Counted from the stretch's first letter, positions 18,357-27,738 are shown. The stretch is DNA of 64,000 nucleotides from Gaiellales bacterium (GCA_036273515.1 DASUHM010000035.1:1-64000), one strand, 5' to 3'. Notes: generated by a model from the sequence alone, not told the origin. Numbers and translations: made by a program.

Positions 18357-20658
18357 GCGCCTCACCGTGAGCGGCTTCGGCAAGCTGGCCGGGCGCGACC
18401 TTCGACCCGGCCCCGGGCTGACCATCGTCCACGGCCCGAACGAGTCGGGCAAGAGCACGACCCACGCCGCGCTTCGGGCGAGCATCTTCGGCCTCGTGGC
18501 CGGCGGCCGCCGCACGCGTGACGAGACCGCGGCGATCGAGCACAACCGCCCGTGGCTCGAGGCGCGCTACGGCTCCGTGCTCGAGCTGGCCGACGCAAGC
18601 GGCCGCCACCTGCGGCTGGAGTGGGACTTCGACCGCTCGCGCTACACGCTTCGCGACGCGGCCACCGGCGCCGACCTGACCGCCGACCACGGCGCCGGCA
18701 CTGACCCTCGCACCCTCGCGCGCACGCTCTATGGCGTCGACCGCGACATCTACCTGCGCCTCGGCTGCGTCCACCAGTCCGAGCTCGCCCGCATCGGCGA
18801 AGCTGGCTCGGTGCGCCACGCCGTCGAGTCGGCGCTGACGCAGGCCCGGGCCGACGCGTCGGCGGCAACGGCCGTCGAGGCGCTCCGCTCCCATCGCTCC
18901 CGGCTCGTCGGCATGAACCGGGCCCGCACGAACCGGCTCCCCGCCGCCGAGGCGGAGGCCGAGGCCTTGCGGGGCGAGCTCCGGTCGGCTGCCGGCGAAC
19001 GGGCCGAGGTCGAGCGGGCCGCCGCCGGCCGCGACGCCGCCCGGGCAGAGGCGGATGCCGCCCGGGAGCGCGTGCACGTGCTCGCTTCGGTCCGCGACCA
19101 CCTGCGCGCCGAGGAGCTGCGCCGCCGCCTCGACGCCGCCGAAGGCCTCGCGGCGACGGTCGCGCTCGCCACCGACCGGCTCGAGACCGAGACCGACGGG
19201 GCGGGCTTCGCCCCGGTCGAGCAGATGGCGGCGATGCGCGACCGCATGCACGACCTGGCCGCCGAGCTCGGCGAGCGCATGCCCGTGGCCGCGGCAGACA
19301 CGGAGCAGGCGGCCATGCTCCGGGCCAGGTGCGGCGAGCTCGATGCGACCATCGCGACGCTCGAGCCCGACCGGGGCGCGGCCGACCGCGCAGCCGCCGT
19401 CGAGAGGGCGGCCGTCGCCGCGAGCACGGCCACGCTCCCGCGGGGGGCGCTCGCCGTGGTCGCCGCCGGCATCGTGGCCGCCGTGGCCGGCGTCGTGGCC
19501 GGCCTGACGCCCCTGATCGGCGTCGGCGCGGCGGTCGTGGCCGCCGGGGCCGGCTGGGCGTTCACGGCCCGACGCGGCGGCGCGGTCAGCGAACTCGACC
19601 GGCTCCTCCCGGGCGGCGGTCCGTGCACCGAGCGGCTCGCCGCGTTCCGTGCCTCGGTCGAGCGCGATCGCGCCCTGGCCGTTGCCGAGCGCGAGCTCGG
19701 AGGCGTGCGGATCGAGCTGGCCGAGCTGCGCACGCGCCTCGCGGGGACGGCGCAGCTCGAGACCGAGCTGCGCGGGCTGCACGAGCGCGTGGCCACGGCG
19801 CTGCGCGGCTGCGGCATCGACCCGGCCGACCTCGACGAGGGCCTGCGGCTCTACGACGGCCGTGAGGCCGCCGCGCACGCGCACAGAGAGGCGACGCTCA
19901 CGCGCACGCGGGCGTCCGAGGAGCTGCGCCGCCTGCTCGGGGCGGACTCGCTCGACGACGCCCGGGCCAGGCTCGAGCAGCTCGAGGAGAGCCTGAACGG
20001 CCATGGCAACCTGGCTGCCGGCCGCAAGCTCGACGACGTCGAGCGCGACCTGGCCGCCGCCCGCGAGGCCGGCGCCCGGGCGGCCGCCGAGAGCGAGCGG
20101 CTGAGCGCGACCGTCGCCGAGCGGCTGCGGCTGCTGCCCGACGTGGCCTCGCTGCGCGAGCGGGTCGACGCCGCCGACGAGCAGGTGGTGAAGCTCCAGC
20201 ACGTCGACCGCGTCCTGCGGCTGGCCGAGGAGGAGCTCGCCGCCGCCGCGGCCGACACCTACCGCGACTTCGCGCCCCAGCTGAACACCTCGCTCGAGAC
20301 GGGCATGGCCCGCCTCACGGACAGCCGCTACACGCACGCCTTCGTCGACGAGGATCTGAGTGTCCGCCTCGAGGCCCCGGAGACCGGCGCGGTCGTCGAC
20401 CTCGACAGGCTCTCGGTGGGCACCCAGAAGCAGGCGTACCTCGTCCAGCGCCTCGAGCTCGTGCGCCTGCTCTGCCCCGGCGACGGGGCGCTGCCGGTGC
20501 TGCTCGACGACCCGTTCGCGCACTTCGACGCCCACCGGCTCGCCCGCACCCTGGAATGGCTGGCCGAGGCGGCGGCCGAGCGCCAGATCATCCTCTTCGC
20601 CACGCAGCGCCGGGTCGCGGAGCTGGCCCCGGCCGGCGCGACCGTGATCGCGCTCTAG
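18346..20658 (+). CDS. SbcC/YhaN-like AAA ATPase with central membrane hairpin
   Basis: 770-residue SMC-like ATPase. The N-terminal half-site has Walker A HGPNESGKST (residues 29-38). The C-terminal half has the signature LSVGTQKQAYLVQRLEL (about 689) and Walker B LPVLLDDPFAHFD (about 716-728). Between them run Ala/Arg/Glu-rich coiled coils. Unlike SbcC, the middle holds two adjacent hydrophobic segments (about residues 366-406, GALAVVAAGIVAAVAGVVAG and the following stretch), as in YhaN-type proteins. There is no visible zinc-hook C-x-x-C. It is the partner of the upstream nuclease and may tether DNA-end processing to the membrane (inference). Confidence 0.85.
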   Translation: MRVERLTVSGFGKLAGRDLRPGPGLTIVHGPNESGKSTTHAALRASIFGLVAGGRRTRDETAAIEHNRPWLEARYGSVLELADASGRHLRLEWDFDRSRYTLRDAATGADLTADHGAGTDPRTLARTLYGVDRDIYLRLGCVHQSELARIGEAGSVRHAVESALTQARADASAATAVEALRSHRSRLVGMNRARTNRLPAAEAEAEALRGELRSAAGERAEVERAAAGRDAARAEADAARERVHVLASVRDHLRAEELRRRLDAAEGLAATVALATDRLETETDGAGFAPVEQMAAMRDRMHDLAAELGERMPVAAADTEQAAMLRARCGELDATIATLEPDRGAADRAAAVERAAVAASTATLPRGALAVVAAGIVAAVAGVVAGLTPLIGVGAAVVAAGAGWAFTARRGGAVSELDRLLPGGGPCTERLAAFRASVERDRALAVAERELGGVRIELAELRTRLAGTAQLETELRGLHERVATALRGCGIDPADLDEGLRLYDGREAAAHAHREATLTRTRASEELRRLLGADSLDDARARLEQLEESLNGHGNLAAGRKLDDVERDLAAAREAGARAAAESERLSATVAERLRLLPDVASLRERVDAADEQVVKLQHVDRVLRLAEEELAAAAADTYRDFAPQLNTSLETGMARLTDSRYTHAFVDEDLSVRLEAPETGAVVDLDRLSVGTQKQAYLVQRLELVRLLCPGDGALPVLLDDPFAHFDAHRLARTLEWLAEAAAERQIILFATQRRVAELAPAGATVIAL

Positions 20659-22244
20659 CGGACGCCCGCGGAGGGGCTGCGGCCGGTCCGCAGGGCGGGC
20701 GGCGTCAGCAGCCGCTCGACGTGCAGCGTCGCCAGGCTCAGGACGGGAACGTCGCGGGTGCGCTCGTAGCAGATGTAGCGCGTCCGCCACTCGGGGTGGA
20801 ACTTGCGGTTGAAGCTGAACAGGCGGTCGAGCTGGAACGCGCGGTCGAGCCCGACGACGAGCTGGCGGGCGGCGCGCATGTGCGCCGGCGAGCCCTCGTC
20901 GGCCCGCAGGAGGTCGGCGAACACCGAGAAGTTGAGAGACAGCTCGTCGGCGCCGTCCGATCGCGCCCAGGCGGTGGCCTCGCAGATCAGGAACTCCATG
21001 AGGCCGTTCGGCGTGTCCACGCCGCGGCGCATGGCCGAGAGCGAGTAGCCGCTGCTCGACGGCACGAGGTGCAGGAAGCCGCGGATGCCGCCGTCGCCGT
21101 CGAGGGCGACGGCGAAGCGGGCCGCATCGTGCGCGTAGAGGTCGTCCATCGCCATCGAGAAGCCGCGCTCGGCCGCGCGGCCGCGCCACTCGGCGCTGAC
21201 CTGCGCGATCTCGGCCCGCCGCGACGCCGGGATCTGCGAGGGCGCCAGCACGCGCACCTCGTACCCGGACTTGCGCAGGCGGGTGACCGACTGGCGCACC
21301 TTGCGCATCGCCCGGCCCTCGAGCGAGAAGGCGTCCGGGCGGATGATCGCCTCGTCGCCGATCGCGACGGCGCGCATACCGCGGCGCCGGTAGAGGTCGA
21401 GCCACTCGGCGGAGGAGTGCAGGACGACCATCCGCCAGCCGCGCTCGCGGCAGAGCGCGCCGAAGTCGTCGACGAGGTCGGGGATCTCGTTCTCGGCGCC
21501 GATCGGGTCGCCGGCGACGAGCGCACAGCCCGCCACGACCCGGTAGGCCAGGAAGGCGTTGCCGGCGCGCGAGAAGGTGTAGCGGCGATCGGCCCGCAGC
21601 GCGAAGAAGGAGAGGCTGTCGCGGCCGTAGCGGGCGACGAGCTCATGTGCCCGGGCGCGGTCGTCGTCCGACGGATGGCCCGGCTCGCGGTGCGCGCGCA
21701 GCCAGTGGTGCAGGGCCCAGAACGCGCCGCCGGCGAGGAGCAGCTCGAGGCCGACGTTCGCCACCCGGTTGGCATGCTCGCCGCCGTAGAGCGCCACGAC
21801 CCCCCACGCCGCCGCGGTCACGGCGATGCCGCCCGCGAGCGGGCGGATGCTGGTGGGGTCGCCGCTCACGTCGAATCTCCGGCGCAGCGCAAGCAGCGCG
21901 AGCAGGAGCGCGGCGCTCCCGAGCGCCTCCTCCAGGTCGAAGCCGCGGGCGAGGTGGGCGACGGCCGCGAACGCAACCAGGCCGATTGCGAGCAGCCAGG
22001 CGCGGTGCTTGCGGCGTGCGAGGCCACCCGCCAGCAGCACCAGCGCCGCGCCGGCCGCGAACGTGATCGAGCCCGCCAGCGTCGTCGTGCCGGTCGGGAG
22101 CATGGCCTGGAACAGGTCGTAGCGGTCGGTCAGGGTCGGCCTGATGGCCGTGACGATGTCCACCATCCCGACGAGAAACGCGCCGAGCGCGATGAGCGCT
22201 TCGGCCCGCAGCCTGCTCTGTGCCCACTCCAACACCATCACCAT
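20655..22244 (-). CDS. MprF-like phosphatidylglycerol lysyltransferase domain protein (DUF2156)
   Basis: 529-residue membrane protein. The N-terminal 210 residues hold about six membrane helices (for example LIALGAFLVGMVDIVTAI). The C-terminal 300 residues are the DUF2156 transferase domain (double GNAT-like fold) of MprF/LysX-type enzymes that move an amino acid from a charged tRNA onto phosphatidylglycerol; recognisable pieces are FFALRADRRYTFS, GDPIGAENEI and LFSFNRKFHPEW. It probably alters surface charge or provides resistance to cationic peptides. I start at the ATG at 22244 because AAGGGA lies 8 bases upstream. It is next after recQ in the same direction. Confidence 0.85.
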   Translation of the reverse strand: MVMVLEWAQSRLRAEALIALGAFLVGMVDIVTAIRPTLTDRYDLFQAMLPTGTTTLAGSITFAAGAALVLLAGGLARRKHRAWLLAIGLVAFAAVAHLARGFDLEEALGSAALLLALLALRRRFDVSGDPTSIRPLAGGIAVTAAAWGVVALYGGEHANRVANVGLELLLAGGAFWALHHWLRAHREPGHPSDDDRARAHELVARYGRDSLSFFALRADRRYTFSRAGNAFLAYRVVAGCALVAGDPIGAENEIPDLVDDFGALCRERGWRMVVLHSSAEWLDLYRRRGMRAVAIGDEAIIRPDAFSLEGRAMRKVRQSVTRLRKSGYEVRVLAPSQIPASRRAEIAQVSAEWRGRAAERGFSMAMDDLYAHDAARFAVALDGDGGIRGFLHLVPSSSGYSLSAMRRGVDTPNGLMEFLICEATAWARSDGADELSLNFSVFADLLRADEGSPAHMRAARQLVVGLDRAFQLDRLFSFNRKFHPEWRTRYICYERTRDVPVLSLATLHVERLLTPPALRTGRSPSAGVR

Positions 22245-22267
22245 ACCGGCAGTCCCTTGGAGGAGCT

Positions 22268-24331
22268 TTAGGTCCGCGGCGCGGGGTCGAGGATCTCGAG
22301 GGCCGCGGCGGCGGCCCCGCGCACCTCGTCGGACGGGTCGGCGAGCGCCGATTCGAGCGCCGGACGGGCGCGCCCGTCGCCGATCTGGCCGAGCGCCACG
22401 GCCGCCAGACGGCGCTGGTCGTCGCGCTCCGCGGCCGCCAGCACGCGGACGAGGAACGGCACGCCCTCGCGGTCGCGGCGGCGGCCCAGATCGGCGATCT
22501 GGGCCTGCAGGGCCGCGTCGCGGGCGGTCGCAGCCGCCCGTCTCGGGCCGGCGGCGGGCCGGCGGACGAGCGGATAGAAGCCGTCGGTCTTCTCGAGCGT
22601 TCCGGCCTCGATCAGGCGGTCGATGCGATCGAGCACGTCCGCGTCGGTCATGCCGGCGAGCGCGCCGTACGACCCGAGCGCGTCGTGCCCGGCGGCGCGC
22701 AGCGCCTTGCCCGCCGATCCGCGCAGGATCTGGGACAGCCGGGTCCGCCCGACGGCGCCGGCGGTCTCGTCGACGGCCTGGAGGACGGCCGCATCGACGT
22801 CGACGGCGACCCGCGGTCGCGTCCGTGCGATCGGCAGCGCCGCCGGCGAGATGTCCTCGCCCGCGACCGGCGTCCAGCCGTGGTGGTCGCAGCAGGGCTC
22901 CGGCAACGGCTGGGCCGGCCGGTCGCCGAAGTAGCCCAGGAGCGCCTCGCGCCGGCAGCGGTCGGACGTCGCATAGCCGTCGATCGCCTTCAGCCGGTCC
23001 CAGCGCTGACGCTCGACCCGCTTGCCCGCGACCAGCGCCGCCGCCAGGTGGGCGCGCGACAGCTTCGCGTCGGCGATGCGGCCCGCGAAGGTGCCCATCG
23101 GGGCAGGGAAGAGCTCCAGCGCCCCGGCCCGCTCGAGCGCGGCCACGGCGGCGCGCGGCTCCTCGGCCGGCACGTCGCGCTCCGCCATGCGGAACACGCC
23201 GCCCGGATCGGCGCGCTCGGCCAGGCCCCGGTGCACCCCGGAGAGGTCGCCGGCGTCGAGCTTCGCCCGGTTGATGAAGAAGACGATCAGGCCCTTGTCG
23301 CGCGGGCTGTAGAGCAGGGTGCACCGGGCCGGCTCGCCGTCGCGACCCGCTCTGCCCGCCTGCTGGTAGTACTCCTCCGGCGAGGCCGGCAGCGCCCAGT
23401 GGACGACCGAACGCACGTCGGGCTTGTCGATCCCCATCCCGAACGCGGTGGTCGCGGCCACGGCCTCGAGCTCGCCCGCGAGGAACGCATCGAGCGTCGC
23501 CGAGCGGCGCTCGCCGGTCAGGCCGGCGTGGTAGGCGGCGGCCCGGATCCCGCCCGCGACCAGCGTCTCGGTCACCTCCTCGCAGGTGCGGCGGCGGCCG
23601 CAGTAGACGACGGCCGGGAGCGCCCCCGGCGCCTGCAGAAGGCGCATCAGCGTCGCCGGCTTGCCGTGGTCGCCCGCCACGGGCACGACGGCGAACGCCA
23701 GGTTGCGCCGGTCGAAGCCGGTGCGCAGCATCACCGGGTCGCGCAGCCGAAGGGCGGAGACGATGTCCTTGCTGACGCGGCTCGTGGCGGTGGCCGTGAG
23801 CGCGATCGTCGGCGGCGATCCCAGCCGCTCGCGCACGTCAGCGAGGCGCAGGTAGTCGGGCCGGAAGTCGTGCCCCCACTCCGACAGGCAGTGGGCCTCG
23901 TCGACCGCCAACCGGGCGACGCCGGCGGCGCCGATCGCGTCGAGGAAGCGCCGGCTCGAGAACCGCTCCGGGGCGACGTAGACGAGCCGGGCCTCGCCGT
24001 CGCCGATACGCCGAAGCGCGGCGTCGACGGCGCCCGGGGCCATGCTCGAGGAGAGCATCTCGACGCCCTGCAGGCCGCGGTTTCGCAGGGCCGCATACTG
24101 ATCCTCCATGAGCGCGATCAGGGGCGAGACGACGAGCGTGACGCCGTCCGAGATCAGCGCGGGCAGCTGGTAGCAGAGCGACTTTCCCGAGCCCGTGGGC
24201 ATGACCGCCAGGACGTCGCGCCGGGCCAGGACGGCGTCGATCGCGTCCCGCTGCCCCGGACGGAACTCCGAGTAGCCGAACAGCCGCTGCAGGCCCGCCG
24301 AGGCGTCGGCGGCCGGGGCCGCCGGGCTCAT
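22268..24331 (-). CDS. recQ: RecQ family ATP-dependent DNA helicase with C-terminal HEAT repeats
   Basis: 687-residue superfamily 2 helicase that unwinds DNA 3' to 5' during repair. Motifs: MPTGSGKS (Walker A, about 44-51), DEAHCLSEWGHDFRP (motif II with the RecQ aromatic loop), TATATSRV and QQAGRAGRDG (motif VI). The RecQ zinc region is unusual: CRREALLGYFGD is followed by CCDHH instead of C-x-x-C-x-x-C. After the winged-helix domain there is no HRDC domain but about 80 residues of HEAT/PBS-lyase-like repeats (LAAVALGQIGDGRARPALES). The ATG at 24331 overlaps the MFS stop (ATGA); upstream frame is out-of-frame translation of the MFS gene. Confidence 0.92.
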   Translation of the reverse strand: MSPAAPAADASAGLQRLFGYSEFRPGQRDAIDAVLARRDVLAVMPTGSGKSLCYQLPALISDGVTLVVSPLIALMEDQYAALRNRGLQGVEMLSSSMAPGAVDAALRRIGDGEARLVYVAPERFSSRRFLDAIGAAGVARLAVDEAHCLSEWGHDFRPDYLRLADVRERLGSPPTIALTATATSRVSKDIVSALRLRDPVMLRTGFDRRNLAFAVVPVAGDHGKPATLMRLLQAPGALPAVVYCGRRRTCEEVTETLVAGGIRAAAYHAGLTGERRSATLDAFLAGELEAVAATTAFGMGIDKPDVRSVVHWALPASPEEYYQQAGRAGRDGEPARCTLLYSPRDKGLIVFFINRAKLDAGDLSGVHRGLAERADPGGVFRMAERDVPAEEPRAAVAALERAGALELFPAPMGTFAGRIADAKLSRAHLAAALVAGKRVERQRWDRLKAIDGYATSDRCRREALLGYFGDRPAQPLPEPCCDHHGWTPVAGEDISPAALPIARTRPRVAVDVDAAVLQAVDETAGAVGRTRLSQILRGSAGKALRAAGHDALGSYGALAGMTDADVLDRIDRLIEAGTLEKTDGFYPLVRRPAAGPRRAAATARDAALQAQIADLGRRRDREGVPFLVRVLAAAERDDQRRLAAVALGQIGDGRARPALESALADPSDEVRGAAAAALEILDPAPRT

Positions 24332-25824
24332 CCGGTCCCGCGCACGGCCGGCTCGGAGCCGGCGTCGGCGGTCGGGAACTCGGCCACCTCGGGCAGGGGC
24401 CGCTCGGCGCGGCCGGGAGCCGCCAGGTCGCGGCGCAGCCAGAAGCAGGCGATGAACCCGATCGCGCTCACCGCCGTGACCGCCAGGTAGGTCAGGCGGG
24501 CGGCGTGGACGACCGCGGGGACGTGGGCGCCGGCGTGCTCGGCCGCGCGGATCTGGGCGGCGCTGAGCGTCGCGGCGAAGACGATGCCGGCGATCGCCGC
24601 TCCGGTGCCCGAGCCGACCTGGCGCGTGAGCGGGATGCTCGACGTCGCCCGGCCCTCGCGGCCCTCGCCGCCGTCGGCGAGGACGGCCGCGAAGAGCGCC
24701 GGGCTCGCGATCCCCATCCCCAGGCCCGAGACGGCGTAGCCGAGGACGGGGACGGACGCGCCGCCGTCGGGGATCGCCATCACCGCGGTCGCGGCGAAGG
24801 TCAGCGCCGTTCCGAGCATGATCTGGTTGCGCGGGCGCGAGTTCACCCGGGCCGCACCCATCGAGCCCGCCGTCCAGCCGAGCGTGCACAGGAGCAGCGC
24901 GATCCCGACGAGGCGCACGCCGGACAGCGTGTAGCCCGGCAGGTCGATGCCGTGGACGAAGCCGACCTGCAGCTGCAGTGGCAGGTAGGTCTCGGCGCCG
25001 AGGAACGCGACTCCGGCGCCGAACGCCGCGACGTTGGCGGCGATCGAGTTGGCGGTGTGAGTGAAGACCGGCGCCGCCGCCCGCCGCTCGTACCAGACGA
25101 AGAGGGCGGCGGGCACGATCGCGAGCGGGACGAGGAAGGCGGCCGGCAGCCAATGCCGCGTTACCGCGAGCAGCACGGCCACGATGGCGCCGAGCAGGAT
25201 CGGCCCGAGCAGGTTGAGCGGCTGGCCGGCGTCGGCAGGCGCGGGACGGGCCCGGCCGCGCAGCGACATCGCGCCGGCCCATGCGACGGTCGCGATCATC
25301 GGCAGGTTGACCCAGAAGACCCAGCGCCAGCCCACCGTCGCGGTGAGGACGGCCCCGAGCAGCGGGCCGACCAGCGCCGAGACGCCCCACATCGCGGCGT
25401 TGATGCCGAACGCGCGCGGCCGCAGCGCCTCGGGGATCGACACGGCGAAGAGGCCCAGCGGGACGGCGAACATGAAGCCGGCCCCGGCGCCCAGGATCAG
25501 CCGCGAGAGCGCGACCACGGGCATCGACGGCGCCAGGCCGCCGATCACGTTCGCGACCGCGAAGAGCGAGCAGGCGAGCGCGAAGCTCCAGGCGACGCCC
25601 TCGCGGTCGATCACCGCGCCGGCCACCGGGAACGTCATCGCCACGGCGACCGTGTAGGCCCCCACCGTGACGGCGATCAGGCCGACGCCGCCGATGTCCT
25701 GCGCCGCGGTCGGCAGCGCCGTCGTCACCATCAGCGCGTCGAGCGAGCCGAGAAAGGTCGCACCGAGCGCCGCAACCATCAGCGCTCCGTGGTTGCGGAA
25801 GAGCGCCGCGTAGCTCGGCGTCAC
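24328..25824 (-). CDS. MFS transporter, DHA2 (14-helix) drug exporter type
   Basis: 498 residues with about 14 hydrophobic segments. The N-terminal half has LGSLDALMVTTALPTAAQDIGG and PVAGAVIDREG with the A-motif-like loop, and motif C-like GPLLGAVLTATVGWRWVFWVNLP, which marks drug:H+ antiporters. Substrate is unknown. The start is a GTG at 25824, two bases downstream of the sdhE stop, and it overlaps recQ by four bases, so it sits in a run sdhE-MFS-recQ-mprF-like of one direction. Confidence 0.88.
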   Translation of the reverse strand: MTPSYAALFRNHGALMVAALGATFLGSLDALMVTTALPTAAQDIGGVGLIAVTVGAYTVAVAMTFPVAGAVIDREGVAWSFALACSLFAVANVIGGLAPSMPVVALSRLILGAGAGFMFAVPLGLFAVSIPEALRPRAFGINAAMWGVSALVGPLLGAVLTATVGWRWVFWVNLPMIATVAWAGAMSLRGRARPAPADAGQPLNLLGPILLGAIVAVLLAVTRHWLPAAFLVPLAIVPAALFVWYERRAAAPVFTHTANSIAANVAAFGAGVAFLGAETYLPLQLQVGFVHGIDLPGYTLSGVRLVGIALLLCTLGWTAGSMGAARVNSRPRNQIMLGTALTFAATAVMAIPDGGASVPVLGYAVSGLGMGIASPALFAAVLADGGEGREGRATSSIPLTRQVGSGTGAAIAGIVFAATLSAAQIRAAEHAGAHVPAVVHAARLTYLAVTAVSAIGFIACFWLRRDLAAPGRAERPLPEVAEFPTADAGSEPAVRGTG

Positions 25825-25825
25825 G

Positions 25826-26722
25826 CTACCCCTGCTGGGCGTAGATCTTGTCGGTCGCGGGGTGGGTCTTGGTGACGTGCCGCTTGAACAGCAGCTCGTC
25901 GTAGGTGAGCCCGGCCGCCGCGCCGACCAGCTGCGCGAGGTGGAAGATGGGCATGCCGAAGTCCATGTCGGCCTCGCGGGCCGCCTTTCCCTGCCACGCG
26001 TCGAGCGAGAGGTGGCACAGCGGGCACGGCGTCACCATCGCGTCGGCGCCCGCGTCGCGCGCCTCCGCCAGTGGCTGGATCAGCTCGCCGAGGGCGACCT
26101 CCTCACGGGCGAGGACGATCGGGAACCCGCAGCACTTGATCTTCGACGGGTAGTCGACGGCCTCTGCCCCGCAGGCCTCGATGATGCGCTCGAGCGACTC
26201 GGGCCGGTCGGGATCCTCGAACCCGAGCAGCTTCGACGGGCGCAGGATCTGGCAGCCGTAGAACGGCGCGATCCTGACGCCCGTGAGCGGCTTCTCGGCG
26301 ATCTGCTTCAGCTTCTCGTAGCCCTCGCCCTCGGCGATCTCCCACAGGAGGTGGCGCACCTCGACGCCGCCCGCGTACGGGGCCGCGCCGACGTCGCGCA
26401 GGTTGGCGTTCACGCGCTCGAGCAGCTCCGGGTCGGACTTCAGCTTGATGTCGGCCTGGCGCAGGTTGAGCGTGCACACGTTGCAGATCGTGAGCAGCGT
26501 GTCCTGCTCCAGCTGCTCGGCCTGACCGAGGATGCGCGCGTTCAGGTGCAGGTAGTACTCGGGCCGGGCCTCGTGCACGTCGCCGGCGCCGCAGCAGGTG
26601 AAGCCGGGGATGTCGATCAGCTCCATGCCGAGCTTGGCGGCGATCGCCCGGGTGGACACGTCGAGCTCCTTCTGCGACAGGCTGGCCAGGCAGCCCGGGT
26701 AGTACGCGTAGCTCTGCTTCAC
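25826..26722 (-). CDS. sdhE: succinate dehydrogenase subunit E-type, CCG-domain (HdrB-like) protein
   Basis: 298-residue protein with two CCG (cysteine-rich) domains as in heterodisulfide reductase HdrB and the E subunit of E-type succinate:quinone reductases: GFTCCGAGD and ICNVCTLNL in the first, FYGCQIL, KCCGFPIV and TPCPLCHLSL in the second. In this enzyme class the CCG protein replaces the haem-containing membrane anchors SdhC and SdhD and links the iron-sulfur subunit to quinone. No SdhC/D gene is nearby. The start overlaps the sdhB stop by four bases, showing one operon sdhA-sdhB-sdhE. This is distinct from the FAD-assembly factor also called SdhE. Confidence 0.9.
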   Translation of the reverse strand: MKQSYAYYPGCLASLSQKELDVSTRAIAAKLGMELIDIPGFTCCGAGDVHEARPEYYLHLNARILGQAEQLEQDTLLTICNVCTLNLRQADIKLKSDPELLERVNANLRDVGAAPYAGGVEVRHLLWEIAEGEGYEKLKQIAEKPLTGVRIAPFYGCQILRPSKLLGFEDPDRPESLERIIEACGAEAVDYPSKIKCCGFPIVLAREEVALGELIQPLAEARDAGADAMVTPCPLCHLSLDAWQGKAAREADMDFGMPIFHLAQLVGAAAGLTYDELLFKRHVTKTHPATDKIYAQQG

Positions 26723-27714
26723 GAGCCGGCCTCCTCACGGTCGACGGAGACCCCGGCCCGCTTCTGGGCGCGCGCGTCCTTCTCCTGGGTCTTCAGGACC
26801 TTGTGCAGTTTGCGCACCTCGTCGAGCTTCTTGGCCCGGTGCGGCTTGAGCGGGTTCGGCACCTTGCCCGCGCGCGCCATCTGCATGGCGAACTTGACGT
26901 CCATCGCCTTCAGGGGGTCGGTGTAGGGGACGAGCGCGGTCTCGAGCAGGTAGCCGGTCGCCCGGGTGGACACGTCGAACACCTGCGCGTGGCGGGCGCC
27001 CTTGTCCGAGAGCATGCCCTCGGAGTAGATCTCCGCCCCGATCTTGGCGATCGCGTCGCGCGGGTCGACGCCCTTCGGGCAGCGCTCGTTGCAGAAGTAG
27101 CACCGGGTGCAGTCCCAGACGCCGTGGGGGCCGTTGTAGAGCTCGAGCCGGCCCTTGCGGTCGCGGTCGCGGACGTCGCCGACGAACTTCGCGCCCTTGG
27201 CGAGCGCCGCCGGGCCCAGGAACTCGGGATCGGCCTCCATCGAGTTGCACTCCGAGACGCAGCACCCGCACTGGATGCAGAGCGCCTCCTTCATGATCCG
27301 GTCGAGCTCCTCCTGCTGCACCCGCCACTCCTTGACCGGCGGATGGTCGTCCTCCTCGAGCCACGGCTTCACCGCGCGGAACTTGTCCCAGAACGGCTCC
27401 ATGTCGACGACCAGGTCCTTGACCACCGGCAGGTTGCCCATCGGCGAGATCACCGGGACGCGGCCCTCGCGGGCGAGTGGGGCCATCGGCGTCTTGCAGG
27501 CCAGCACCGCGCCCCCGTCCATGCGCATGCCGCACGAGCCGCACACGGCCATGCGGCAGCTCTTGCGGTAGGTCAGCGACCCGTCGACCTCGTCCTTGAC
27601 GACATCCAGGACGTCGAGCAGCGTGGCCGTCTCGGGCGCGTCCACGGTGAACTCCTGCAGGCCGCCCTGCTCGGTCTCCGGGTTCCAGCGCTCGATCTTG
27701 AGGGTGAACTGCAT
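26719..27714 (-). CDS. sdhB: succinate dehydrogenase / fumarate reductase iron-sulfur subunit
   Basis: 331 residues carrying electrons from the flavoprotein. The [2Fe-2S] site is Cys53, 58, 61 and 73 (SCRMAVCGSCGMRM...LACKT). The first ferredoxin-type motif is Cys146-x2-Cys149-x2-Cys152-x3-Cys156. The second reads CTRCYFCNERCP (Cys202, 205, 208, 212). Ordinary SdhB proteins lack the second of these four and bind a [3Fe-4S] cluster; the extra Cys predicts a [4Fe-4S] cluster, a mark of E-type enzymes. The protein is longer than usual at the C terminus (charged tail to residue 331). It precedes sdhE with a four-base overlap. Confidence 0.94.
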   Translation of the reverse strand: MQFTLKIERWNPETEQGGLQEFTVDAPETATLLDVLDVVKDEVDGSLTYRKSCRMAVCGSCGMRMDGGAVLACKTPMAPLAREGRVPVISPMGNLPVVKDLVVDMEPFWDKFRAVKPWLEEDDHPPVKEWRVQQEELDRIMKEALCIQCGCCVSECNSMEADPEFLGPAALAKGAKFVGDVRDRDRKGRLELYNGPHGVWDCTRCYFCNERCPKGVDPRDAIAKIGAEIYSEGMLSDKGARHAQVFDVSTRATGYLLETALVPYTDPLKAMDVKFAMQMARAGKVPNPLKPHRAKKLDEVRKLHKVLKTQEKDARAQKRAGVSVDREEAGS

Positions 27715-27738
27715 GCGGCCCCTTTGGGTCTGGTTCTT

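Noticed and set aside
18346-20658. ATPase as a defence-system component (for example a retron or Wadjet-like system)
   Set aside because: The adjacent nuclease is an ordinary Mre11/SbcD-type protein and no effector or toxin gene accompanies the pair; a YhaN/YhaO-like repair role explains it better.
24332-25390. N-terminal extension of the RecQ frame through the MFS gene
   Set aside because: The extension is the MFS gene read in another frame; the ATG at 24331 overlaps the MFS stop in the usual coupled way.
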